A DNA stretch of 7,013 bases from Oscillibacter sp. (GTDB lineage: Bacteria; Bacillota; Clostridia; Oscillospirales; Oscillospiraceae). The stretch is taken from contig JAHHSB010000066.1 of assembly GCA_020025415.1 (NCBI GenBank), positions 1-7,013 of the forward strand, given 5' to 3'. Under the pieces are notes generated by a model. The model was not told the origin of the DNA and ran no database searches. It saw nothing but the letters and a program-made list of their open reading frames with translations. This document shows positions 1-6,960 of this stretch, one piece after another (position 1 is the stretch's first letter; every line of letters begins with the position of its first letter). Position numbers and translations under genes: made by a program.

Positions 1-1460
1 AGGCCGTACTTGGCCAGCTGGGTAAGATCATACTTCATGTAGTTCACGTACTTGCTGGCATAGATGATCGCATCGTAGCCCGCGGCCTCGATCCGGTCAC
101 AGAAGGCCTTGGCGCAGGCCGTGGCCATCTCCGGTGTGGTGCCGTGCACCCGGTAGGACGAGTCGCTCATCTCCCAGTCGTAGGCCACGGGTCCGGAAAT
201 GCTGTGGCCCTTGAGCGCGTTAATCACAAAGTCGGCTTCCTCAATAGCCTCCTCCACGGTGATGGCCTGAGAGAAAAAATACACGCCCGTATCCAGCCCG
301 GCAGCCATGGCGCCGTCAATGTTCTGCTTATAGAACGCGTCGGTTATAATCTTGCCGGTGGAGTAGCCCCGCAGGCCCACCCGCACATAGGCAAATTCGA
401 TGCCGGAATTGGCTGCCGCTGTCCAGTCAATGGTCTGGTCGGTGGTGTTGGCCCGGTTCTGGTAGGCGGACACGTCCACGCCCAGGCGGGTCTGATAATC
501 CGTGCCGTAATAGGTCAGCCAGTTGCTGGAGTTTTTCGCAAAATCGCTGCTTTTGAAGGTATTCACGGCAACACCCTGGGCCACCGGAATCTTGCGGCCG
601 TTATAAGAAATGTACCCCTGATGGTTGGAGGGTGTTTCCGGCTCCTCCGGCTCCTCCGGCTCAACAATGGTAGGCGTAATGTCACTGAGATTCCGCAGCT
701 CTCCTTTGATGGTAACGCCGGTCAGCGTCACCGAATCCATCACGCCGGGAGCCAGAATCAGATCCCCGGAAATGGTCATATTCTCCAAGGAGGCGCCGTT
801 GGTGGCGTTAATCATCAGCGTACCTTTCACGTTTTCCGAATAAACCCTGCTCTCCTGATAGAGTACGGAGATCATATTGTCCAGCACGTTGATGATCTCT
901 GCCCGGGTAATAAGCTCGGTGGGACGGAACACATCGCTTCCCTGCTCTTCCAGGTAGCCCGCCTGCTGCATCGCAGCGATATAACCCTGGGCATAGCTGG
1001 CGATGTCCTGTGCGTCGGAATACACCGGTGCAGTCTTGGCCGGCTCAATCTCAAAGGCCCGGCCGATCATGGTAACTGCCTGCTGCCGGGTGATGGAATT
1101 CCCCGCCAGGGCCTTCCCTTCATTCCCCAGATAGACGCCCGCCGCGTTCAGCTTCAGGATCGCAGCTTCCCAATAGTTTCCCTGGATATCCGCAAAAGTG
1201 CTTTCCGGAGAAATCTTCTGAAACTTCATGAACCGGTCCAGGATTCCGGCAAAGGCACCCCGGGTAATGGAGGCATCCGGCTGAAAGCTCCCGTCATCAT
1301 AGCCCCGAATGATCTGATACTCGCCGCTCCACTTGTCAATAGCCTCGGCTGCCCAGTGCCCCTCCGTGTCCGAAAAGGCCGCCAGTGCACCGCTGGGCAA
1401 CAGCATCATCGCCGCCAGCGTCAGGGCGGCCGCTCTTTTTTTCCATCGATTGTTCTGCAT
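1..1460 (-). CDS. Secreted SLH-domain protein with C-terminal GH25 lysozyme (muramidase) domain; 3' end outside window
   Basis: This is a probable cell-wall-bound muramidase; GH25 enzymes cut the MurNAc-GlcNAc beta-1,4 bond of peptidoglycan. 486 residues are visible and no stop is reached. Residues 1-27 form a signal peptide (KK-R, hydrophobic core, cleavage after GALA). Three SLH repeats follow at about 28-75, 88-135 and 146-197 (FSDTEGHWAAEAI, FADIQGNYWEAAI, ITR motifs), which usually anchor proteins to secondary wall polymers. Residues 208-260 have short hydrophobic alternating repeats (GTLMI, GDLIL, GELRN) suggestive of a small beta-helix. A Pro/Glu linker at 267-278 precedes the GH25 domain, which starts near 326. 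Its expected acidic residues are present: D329 in GVDVS, then D428 and E430 in YDWE. Roughly the last 30-40 residues of the domain should lie off the left edge. Start 1460 was chosen because AAAGGG sits 6 nt upstream and it begins a clean signal peptide. In-frame ATGs at 1466 and 1556 are less well placed. Confidence 0.92.
   Translation of the reverse strand, partial: MQNNRWKKRAAALTLAAMMLLPSGALAAFSDTEGHWAAEAIDKWSGEYQIIRGYDDGSFQPDASITRGAFAGILDRFMKFQKISPESTFADIQGNYWEAAILKLNAAGVYLGNEGKALAGNSITRQQAVTMIGRAFEIEPAKTAPVYSDAQDIASYAQGYIAAMQQAGYLEEQGSDVFRPTELITRAEIINVLDNMISVLYQESRVYSENVKGTLMINATNGASLENMTISGDLILAPGVMDSVTLTGVTIKGELRNLSDITPTIVEPEEPEEPETPSNHQGYISYNGRKIPVAQGVAVNTFKSSDFAKNSSNWLTYYGTDYQTRLGVDVSAYQNRANTTDQTIDWTAAANSGIEFAYVRVGLRGYSTGKIITDAFYKQNIDGAMAAGLDTGVYFFSQAITVEEAIEEADFVINALKGHSISGPVAYDWEMSDSSYRVHGTTPEMATACAKAFCDRIEAAGYDAIIYASKYVNYMKYDLTQLAKYG
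638..662 (-). repeat. 9-bp tandem repeat encoding the Glu-Pro-Glu linker
   Basis: Nearly three copies of a 9-bp unit (CCGGCTCCT on the plus strand) run in tandem inside the SLH/GH25 gene. They encode the EPEEPEEPE hinge between the wall-binding half and the catalytic domain. Each unit is three codons, so slippage would change linker length without breaking the frame. Confidence 0.8.
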
Positions 1461-1571
1461 ATCCATCCCTTTCTGCTCCCTGCTGCCAAAAACGGAGGTC
1501 CACAGCATCCAGCGGATCGGCGGCCTGTTTTCCGGAGATTGGCACTTTTTCGACATAAAATAGGTCTTTTT

Positions 1572-1600
1572 ATTATATCGGACCATGTCTAGCGGGTCAA
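1572..1600 (-). promoter_or_regulatory. Sigma-A-type promoter of the SLH/GH25 gene
   Basis: On the minus strand a -35 TTGACC (1600-1595) and a perfect -10 TATAAT (1577-1572) are separated by exactly 17 nt. Transcription would start near 1565, giving a 5' leader of about 105 nt before the chosen start at 1460. This is the best-matching promoter in the window and suggests substantial, housekeeping-type expression. Confidence 0.85.
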
Positions 1601-1612
1601 TAGGGAAGTTAT

Positions 1613-1624
1613 GTAAACATTTAC
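1613..1624. promoter_or_regulatory. Small inverted repeat upstream of the SLH/GH25 promoter (possible operator)
   Basis: The 12-bp inverted repeat GTAAA-CA-TTTAC lies 12 bp upstream of the -35 hexamer in AT-rich DNA. Its position fits an activator site or simply an UP-element-like AT-rich stretch. No known operator is recognised, and perfect 5-bp arms can occur by chance. Confidence 0.25.
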
Positions 1625-1681
1625 TCTTTTCTTTGTGGCTTTTGAGGAATCGCCCCTCCCCCTTGCCCGGGAAAACCGCAG

Positions 1682-1718
1682 AAAAAGCGCCCCTGCCATC
1701 GCGGCAAGGGCGCTTTTC
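1682..1718 (-). terminator. Strong intrinsic terminator downstream of the glmS region
   Basis: AAAAGCGCCC pairs with GGGCGCTTTT and TGCC with GGCA around a 5-nt loop: 14 pairs with one A-C mismatch. In the minus direction the stem ends in a run of T, the usual rho-independent layout for leftward glmS transcription. In the plus direction there are only four T, so bidirectional action is possible but weaker. The hairpin begins 1-2 nt after the TAG of the glmS 3'-end remnant, so it looks like the original terminator of that copy. Confidence 0.88.
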
Positions 1719-1790
1719 CTATTTCCCTGATTCCACGGTTGCGGACTTTACCAGGTTCCGGGGCTTATCGATTTCGCGGCCCCGCTGCGC
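1719..1790 (-). pseudogene. Remnant of a second glmS 3' end (C-terminal ~20 codons)
   Basis: Read in the glmS frame, this stretch encodes QRGREIDKPRNLVKSATVE, then SGK and a TAG stop. The intact gene encodes QRGCDIDKPRNLAKSVTVE followed directly by TAA. The DNA of 1731-1788 matches 1911-1968 at 50 of 58 positions with no gap. The substitutions include four amino-acid changes, so this is a diverged paralogous or orthologous copy rather than a fresh duplication. The stop codon has become TCA, adding three codons; GlmS proteins normally end in ...VTVE. The lysine of the conserved NLxK motif, part of the isomerase active site in the family, is retained. Homology ends abruptly near 1789, where a palindrome-rich spacer begins. 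No start codon, ribosome binding site or rest of the gene is present, so it cannot make GlmS. Confidence 0.85.
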
Positions 1791-1885
1791 AGCCTCCCGG
1801 CAAAAGCGCTGCTTTTGCGGGGCCCCTCTGTTTCACTCTGCTCAACCCGAGGGTTTTGCTTCGCAAAAACTTTGACGTGCCAAAG
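1778..1885. repeat. Palindrome-rich spacer between the two glmS 3' ends
   Basis: Several hairpins are packed together. GCAAAAGC-gct-GCTTTTGC lies at 1800-1818. An outer 8-bp stem GGCCCCGC (1778-1785) / GCGGGGCC (1817-1824) encloses it, sharing its last two bases. TTTTGC-ttc-GCAAAA lies at 1854-1868. CTTTGA-cgtg-CCAAAG lies at 1870-1885 with one G-T pair; read leftward it is followed by five T and could act as a weak terminator for glmS. No protein is supported here. The density of palindromes resembles intergenic repeat elements, but no family is recognised. Confidence 0.6.
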
Positions 1886-1907
1886 GCGCGGGGCGCTGCC
1901 CTCCCCC

Positions 1908-3746
<1,839 letters not shown>

Positions 3747-3757
3747 ATGATAAAAAT

Positions 3758-3763
3758 CCTCCT
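3758..3763 (-). promoter_or_regulatory. Ribosome binding site fixing the glmS start
   Basis: AGGAGG lies 11 nt upstream of the ATG at 3746, slightly longer than usual spacing. It supports the MCGIIGF start over upstream in-frame ATGs, which have no such site and fall inside the ribozyme leader. Confidence 0.8.
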
Positions 3764-3829
3764 GAATGATCAATCTGTTAATCCGGGACGGGCGCGCAGA
3801 ATTCCATCCCCACTTTACCATACGGTCGC

Positions 3830-3960
3830 AGCCCCTTTGTTTTGCGGTCACCCGCATATTTCTGACTGTGTGTCGCCCCCGTATCTGCGGAAGAGCATCC
3901 GCCGAAATTTCGATTCTCTCTTCTCCTCGTCAGCCCGCCTGGCTGCGGGCACCTGGCGCT
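3830..3960 (-). ncRNA. glmS ribozyme (glucosamine-6-phosphate-activated self-cleaving riboswitch)
   Basis: The minus strand carries the recognisable glmS ribozyme core: GCGCC at the cleavage site (G+1 at 3959, A-1 at 3960), and a P1 hairpin GCCCGC (3950-3945) / GCGGGC (3938-3933). The conserved TGACGAGG follows at 3932-3925. P2 is GAAGAG / CTCTTC around ATCGAAATTTCGGCGGATG, and P4 is TGCGG-GTGA-CCGCA, followed by AAACAAAGGGG. In the family, glucosamine-6-phosphate acts as a coenzyme for cleavage between positions -1 and +1, leaving a 5'-OH on the downstream mRNA, which is then degraded. Here cleavage would separate any upstream leader from glmS, with about 83 nt remaining between the ribozyme's 3' side and the start codon. 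The exact 3' boundary is approximate. Confidence 0.95.
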
Positions 3961-4106
3961 TTTGATAGGGCAGTTTCCCTAGTTTCTCCTTTCCCTGCGC
4001 AATGGATCGCAGCTTTGCCGCTGCGGCGGGTCCACCTCCGCTCGCGCGGAGTTCCCCTGGGATAAAAGTTCCTCCTCCCGCAAATACTGCCGGAAAAGGA
4101 GCTGAA
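3961..4106. other. Divergent intergenic region with several hairpins, between the glmS ribozyme and the DUF421 gene
   Basis: This must hold the leftward glmS promoter and probably the rightward DUF421 promoter, but no convincing -35/-10 pair was found on either strand. It holds three inverted repeats: TAGGG-cagttt-CCCTA (3966-3981), abutting the ribozyme; CGCAGC-tttgcc-GCTGCG (4008-4025); and CTCCGC-tcgc-GCGGAG (4036-4051). No gene is supported; an open frame on the plus strand from 4002 reads through it without a ribosome binding site. Confidence 0.55.
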
Positions 4107-4793
4107 ATGATGATTACTGCTTTATTGCGAACTGTGATTCTCTATTTTCTGATCATGGCCGGACTGCGCATCATGGGCAAACGGCAGATCGGCGAGCTGG
4201 AGCCCAGCGAGCTGGTGCTGACCATGATGCTCTCGGATCTGGCCACCGTGCCCATGCAGGATTTCGGCATCCCGCTGCTCTCCGGTGTGGTCCCCATTTT
4301 CACGCTGCTGGCCCTGACCATGCTGCTCAGTCAGCTGTGCCTGCGCAGTCTCAAGTTCCGGGCCATCGCCTGGGGCACCCCCACCATTCTGATCCAGAAC
4401 GGGGAACTGCAGCAGCAGGCCATGCGGAAAAACCGCTTTACCCTGGATGAACTTCTGGAAGAGCTGCGGGGCAAGGGCATCAGCGAGATCAGCGCTGTGC
4501 AATACGCCATCCTGGAAAACTCCGGACAGCTGTCCGTCTTCCCCTGGTCAGCGGAGCAGCCCCCCACGGCCAAGCAGTTGGGGATTGAGATCCAAGAGGC
4601 CTCTCCCCTGCCCACGGTCCTGATCAACGACGGAAGGACGCTGTCCGGCAATCTTGCCAAATGCGGCAAGAACGAACAATGGCTCCAAGAGTGTCTCCAC
4701 AGTCGGGGATTTGATTCCGTCGCCCAGGTGTTCCTGCTGACCTTCAGCGCTCCGGACACCGTATTCTGCATCCCCAAGGAGGAACAGTCATGA
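4107..4793 (+). CDS. DUF421 (YetF-family) inner-membrane protein
   Basis: This 228-residue protein matches the YetF/YrbG type of DUF421 proteins, a family of unknown biochemical function widespread in Firmicutes. The hallmark block is present: RIMGKRQIGELEPSELV (21-37) followed by TMMLSDLATVPMQD (39-52). Hydrophobic segments at about 3-20, 34-50 and 56-78 would form the usual three N-terminal membrane spans. The rest (about 85-228) is the cytosolic mixed alpha/beta part, with the typical TPTILIQNGEL strand (91-101), the RFTLDELLEELR segment (110-121) and the VQYAILENSGQLSVF block (131-145). AGGAG sits 5 nt before ATG 4107 and 8 nt before the adjacent ATG 4110, so either may be used. The next gene overlaps its stop by 4 bp, indicating translational coupling. 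Role unknown; genomic pairing suggests it works with the DUF4363 partner in the membrane. Confidence 0.93.
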   Translation: MMITALLRTVILYFLIMAGLRIMGKRQIGELEPSELVLTMMLSDLATVPMQDFGIPLLSGVVPIFTLLALTMLLSQLCLRSLKFRAIAWGTPTILIQNGELQQQAMRKNRFTLDELLEELRGKGISEISAVQYAILENSGQLSVFPWSAEQPPTAKQLGIEIQEASPLPTVLINDGRTLSGNLAKCGKNEQWLQECLHSRGFDSVAQVFLLTFSAPDTVFCIPKEEQS

Positions 4794-5170
4794 AAGCTCT
4801 AGCCCTGCCCTGTGTAATCTTGGCCTCCCTGCTGGCCTTTTCCCTGTGGAATGGCCAGGTGATCACGGATTTTACCCAACAGTGCTCTGAAACTCTGGCC
4901 CTTGCCGACCAGCAGGCGAAAAACGAACAGTGGGCCGAGGCCGAGCAAAGCCTGCTGACCAGTTACGAGCACTGGTCAGCCCGTCAGACCTTTTTGCACA
5001 TCATGGTCCACCACGATGCAATCGGCGAAGCGGAGGCCCTTTATCGCCGGGCCCAGGCCTATGTCCAGGCCCGGGATCTTGCCTCCTTCCAGGCAGAGCT
5101 GACGGCGCTGCGTTCTCAGCTGCGCATCCTTTCAGAAATGGAGCAGCCCAGCATCAGGAACGCGCTGTAA
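4790..5170 (+). CDS. DUF4363 family protein, membrane-anchored
   Basis: This small 126-residue protein has a positively charged start and one hydrophobic stretch at 4-20 (signal anchor or uncleaved signal), followed by an almost wholly helical, charged domain on the far side of the membrane. Repeated A/L/E/Q heptad-like stretches at 32-60 and 80-115, and an LHIMVHHDAIGEAEALY segment (69-85), resemble DUF4363 proteins. The family is typically found next to DUF421 genes in Clostridia. The start overlaps the previous stop as ATGA, and AGGAGG lies 7 nt upstream. Family assignment rests on residue pattern and gene context rather than a sharp catalytic motif; function is unknown. Translation ends 7 bp from the convergent nrdR stop. 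Confidence 0.82.
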   Translation: MKALALPCVILASLLAFSLWNGQVITDFTQQCSETLALADQQAKNEQWAEAEQSLLTSYEHWSARQTFLHIMVHHDAIGEAEALYRRAQAYVQARDLASFQAELTALRSQLRILSEMEQPSIRNAL

Positions 5171-5177
5171 TGCGAAA

Positions 5178-5633
5178 TTACTTGTCAGCCAGGAGCTTAT
5201 TCAGTTCCGTCATAAAGGTATCGATATCCTTGAACTGACGATAGACAGAGGCAAAGCGGACGTAGGCCACCTCGTCGATTTTCTTCAGCCGCTCCATGAC
5301 CATCTCGCCCACATATTCGGTGCTGATCTCCCGGTCCATGGAATTTTGCAGCTCCTGTTCGATTTCCGCGGCCACCTCTTCCAGTTCAGCCAGGGGCACC
5401 GGGCGCTTTTCACAGGCGCGGATCATGCCGCCCAGAACCTTGCGCCGGTCAAAACTCTGGCGGCTGCCGTCTTTTTTGACCACCACCATAGGCAGGCTCT
5501 CCACCGTCTCATAGGTGGTAAAGCGCTTCTGGCAGGACAAGCACTCTCTGCGCCGGCGGATGCTGCTGCCTTCGTCGGCAGGCCGGGAGTCGATCACTTT
5601 GCTTTCGCTGTATCCGCAATAAGGACACTTCAT
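5178..5633 (-). CDS. nrdR: Transcriptional repressor NrdR of ribonucleotide reductase genes
   Basis: NrdR binds NrdR boxes upstream of nrd operons and represses ribonucleotide reductase when its ATP-cone holds dATP/ATP. The 151-residue length fits the family. A zinc ribbon is formed by C3, C6 (MKCPYC) and C31, C34 (ECLSC), with the signature [21 protein letters not shown] between. The ATP-cone spans about 49-139 ([16 protein letters not shown], then [20 protein letters not shown]). The start is set by the invariant MKCPYC and by GGAGG 8 nt upstream; an open frame continues upstream to 5864 but is non-conserved. No nrd genes and no NrdR box are seen in this window, so its targets lie elsewhere. 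Confidence 0.97.
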   Translation of the reverse strand: MKCPYCGYSESKVIDSRPADEGSSIRRRRECLSCQKRFTTYETVESLPMVVVKKDGSRQSFDRRKVLGGMIRACEKRPVPLAELEEVAAEIEQELQNSMDREISTEYVGEMVMERLKKIDEVAYVRFASVYRQFKDIDTFMTELNKLLADK

Positions 5634-5661
5634 GAAGGGTTCCTCCTTCAGCAGGCTATTG

Positions 5662-5703
5662 GGCCCTGACAGGGCCGGAAACATCTGCCCCGCCGCTGGG
5701 CGG
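5662..5703. repeat. Two GC-rich palindromes in the nrdR leader
   Basis: GGCCCTG-a-CAGGGCC (5662-5676) and CCGCC-gctg-GGCGG (5690-5703) lie between the extended -10 and the nrdR ribosome binding site. Neither is followed by a T run, so they are not obvious intrinsic terminators. They could fold in the leader RNA or act as a protein site. Confidence 0.4.
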
Positions 5704-5720
5704 AGAGCTGCTTTAGGACG

Positions 5721-5729
5721 ATTATAGCA
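5721..5729 (-). promoter_or_regulatory. Extended -10 promoter element for nrdR
   Basis: TGCTATAAT on the minus strand is a perfect extended -10 (TG-n-TATAAT). There is no good -35 at 17 nt, as is common for extended -10 promoters. It would give a leader of about 80 nt before nrdR at 5633. Confidence 0.7.
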
Positions 5730-5779
5730 CAGCACCGCAAGATATGGTATCTTTATTTTCCGCTTTTTCCGTGTTTTGT

Positions 5780-6328
5780 TCATCGGAAAACGGGGTTTTC
5801 GTCCCGGTCGAAGGCGAAGATGGCATACTCCCGGCCAGAAATCCAGCTGATACGCGCAAAGCAAAACAGCGATGACAGCAAAAAGGGCCGGCGGCCGTCG
5901 TAGGGCAGCGCCACAAAGCGGTACCCAGCCTGCTCCTGGGTCAGAACGCCGGAGACGCCCCGCAGCTGCTCCCGCAAAAAGGCGGAGCGGAACAGCCGCT
6001 CCGGGCGAGGCTCAGCCCGCCAGCTTGCCTGGGGCGTAAATACCGGGCCCCAGGCCCCCCCTTCTTCCAGGGTCTGCAGTTGGCCGTAGACCAGCTTGCC
6101 CGCCTCGGCGGTCTCCCGAACCGGGATCCTCCGTCGGATACGGAACACTTCCCCTTCCGGTTCCGGGATCCCCAAGCGCAGCTGCCCCTGCTCTCCCACG
6201 GCGTAGGCCCGGTAGACTTCCTGGTCCGGAGGGCTGCATTCCACAGCGAAGTAGTCGTACAGCCCCTCCCGGGTCACTGTCAGTTCCCCGATGGAGCGCC
6301 CGTTCAAATAGAGAGGAAACTTGTCCAT
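5780..6328 (-). CDS. Hypothetical protein, 182 residues, no recognised domain
   Basis: No family is recognised. The N-terminal part reads like a compact beta-rich domain ([29 protein letters not shown], residues 3-31; then [25 protein letters not shown], 45-69), with regular short strands and turns. The C-terminal half is Arg-rich, and its last ~35 residues are hydrophobic/aromatic ([15 protein letters not shown], 149-163; YAIFAFD, 168-174). There is no signal peptide, so it is probably cytoplasmic. Start 6328 is preceded by AAAGGAAG at 7 nt; a start 9 codons upstream has no such site. It lies 28 nt after a strong terminator and upstream of nrdR in the same direction, with 146 bp between, so it may partly co-transcribe with nrdR. 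Codon use and GC content match the neighbours, supporting a real gene. Confidence 0.82.
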   Translation of the reverse strand: MDKFPLYLNGRSIGELTVTREGLYDYFAVECSPPDQEVYRAYAVGEQGQLRLGIPEPEGEVFRIRRRIPVRETAEAGKLVYGQLQTLEEGGAWGPVFTPQASWRAEPRPERLFRSAFLREQLRGVSGVLTQEQAGYRFVALPYDGRRPFLLSSLFCFARISWISGREYAIFAFDRDENPVFR

Positions 6329-6356
6329 AGAGAATCTTCCTTTCCCGGTCCGCAAA

Positions 6357-6396
6357 ACGAAGCCGCCTGTTCCTATATATGAACAGGCGGCTTCGT
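6357..6396 (-). terminator. Intrinsic terminator of the secreted-protein gene
   Basis: A perfect 16-bp stem has its left arm at 6357-6372 and its right arm at 6381-6396 (core AAGCCGCCTGTTC / GAACAGGCGGCTT), with an 8-nt loop CTATATAT. In the minus direction the stem ends in a short T tract (four T). It begins about 10 nt after the stop of the upstream secreted-protein gene and ends 28 nt before the next start codon. Confidence 0.88.
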
Positions 6397-6406
6397 ATTA
6401 TGCTTG

Positions 6407-6910
6407 TCATTTGATTTGATAGCTGCCCCGTACCAGCAGCTTGACCGTGGCGGCGGTAGCCTTGACCCCCCGGTCTTCAATGGTCATCATATACAGGTGA
6501 TTTTTCACCAGCGAGGCACCGTTGTCGATGGCGGAGCCGCCGGTTTCGTCGATCAGGCCCGGCGAGGAGGCGGAAACGCAGGCGGCCGTGCCCACCCGGA
6601 GCATCACTTCACAGCCGATGTCCCCGTACAGCACCTGTCCCTTGGACAGGGTGACCACGGTGAAGGTGGATGCAGCCGCCCCACCGGCGCCGCTGCCGCC
6701 CAACTGGGCGATCAGCTCTGCGTTGCGGGTCGCGATCTTGCTGTCCACCTTGGACAAAATGGTGTCCAGATAGGTCTCGTTCAAGTAACTCAGCGTCACC
6801 AGAGGATCCCCGGAGGAGCCCACTTCCGCCGCGGCTGTCACCGTTACATTCAGCACCAGCGCGATCGCCAGCAACGTCGAGGCCCGCAGCAGCCATCTGT
6901 TTTGTTTCAT
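6407..6910 (-). CDS. Secreted hypothetical protein, 167 residues
   Basis: Residues 1-28 form a signal peptide (KQNRWLLR, long hydrophobic core, cleavage near TAAA). The mature part has a conserved-looking GDPLVTLSYLNETYL opening (34-48). Then comes a charged helical stretch (KVDSKIATRNAELIAQL, 54-70), a flexible Gly/Ala spacer (71-80) and a compact beta-rich module (82-167) with TLSKGQVLYG, EVMLRVGTA, GLIDETGG and KNHLYMMTIEDRG segments ending in LLVRGSYQIK. There is no anchor and no catalytic motif, so it is probably exported or cell-surface associated. I recall similar small proteins in Clostridia, but no named family or function can be assigned. AAGGAG lies 7 nt upstream of the start. It has its own TATAAT element and a dedicated terminator, so it is likely monocistronic. 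Confidence 0.88.
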   Translation of the reverse strand: MKQNRWLLRASTLLAIALVLNVTVTAAAEVGSSGDPLVTLSYLNETYLDTILSKVDSKIATRNAELIAQLGGSGAGGAAASTFTVVTLSKGQVLYGDIGCEVMLRVGTAACVSASSPGLIDETGGSAIDNGASLVKNHLYMMTIEDRGVKATAATVKLLVRGSYQIK

Positions 6911-6932
6911 ATTCCCGCTCCTTCTCTTATGT

Positions 6933-6938
6933 ATTATA
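6933..6938 (-). promoter_or_regulatory. -10 element for the secreted-protein gene
   Basis: A perfect TATAAT on the minus strand lies 22 nt upstream of the start at 6910, giving a very short leader. The hexamer at the -35 position (AATGAT, 17 nt spacing) is poor, so expression may depend on an activator or another factor. Confidence 0.5.
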
Positions 6939-6960
6939 TCGTTTCTGTCTTTATGATCAT

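Noticed and set aside
144..1592. Long open frame on the plus strand
   Set aside because: It lies antisense to the SLH/GH25 gene, whose signal peptide, SLH motifs and catalytic residues are clear. Its translation has no domain logic and its start has no ribosome binding site.
3747..3857. N-terminal extension of GlmS by 37 residues
   Set aside because: GlmS requires Cys2 as its N-terminal nucleophile, AGGAGG serves the ATG at 3746, and the extension falls in the ribozyme leader.
4002..4106. Upstream start for the DUF421 protein
   Set aside because: The extra 35 residues are Pro/Ala-rich, precede the first membrane span and have no ribosome binding site; AGGAG is placed for 4107/4110.
5634..5864. 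N-terminal extension of NrdR by 77 residues
   Set aside because: NrdR begins MKCPYC; the extension covers the promoter and overlaps the end of the upstream gene.
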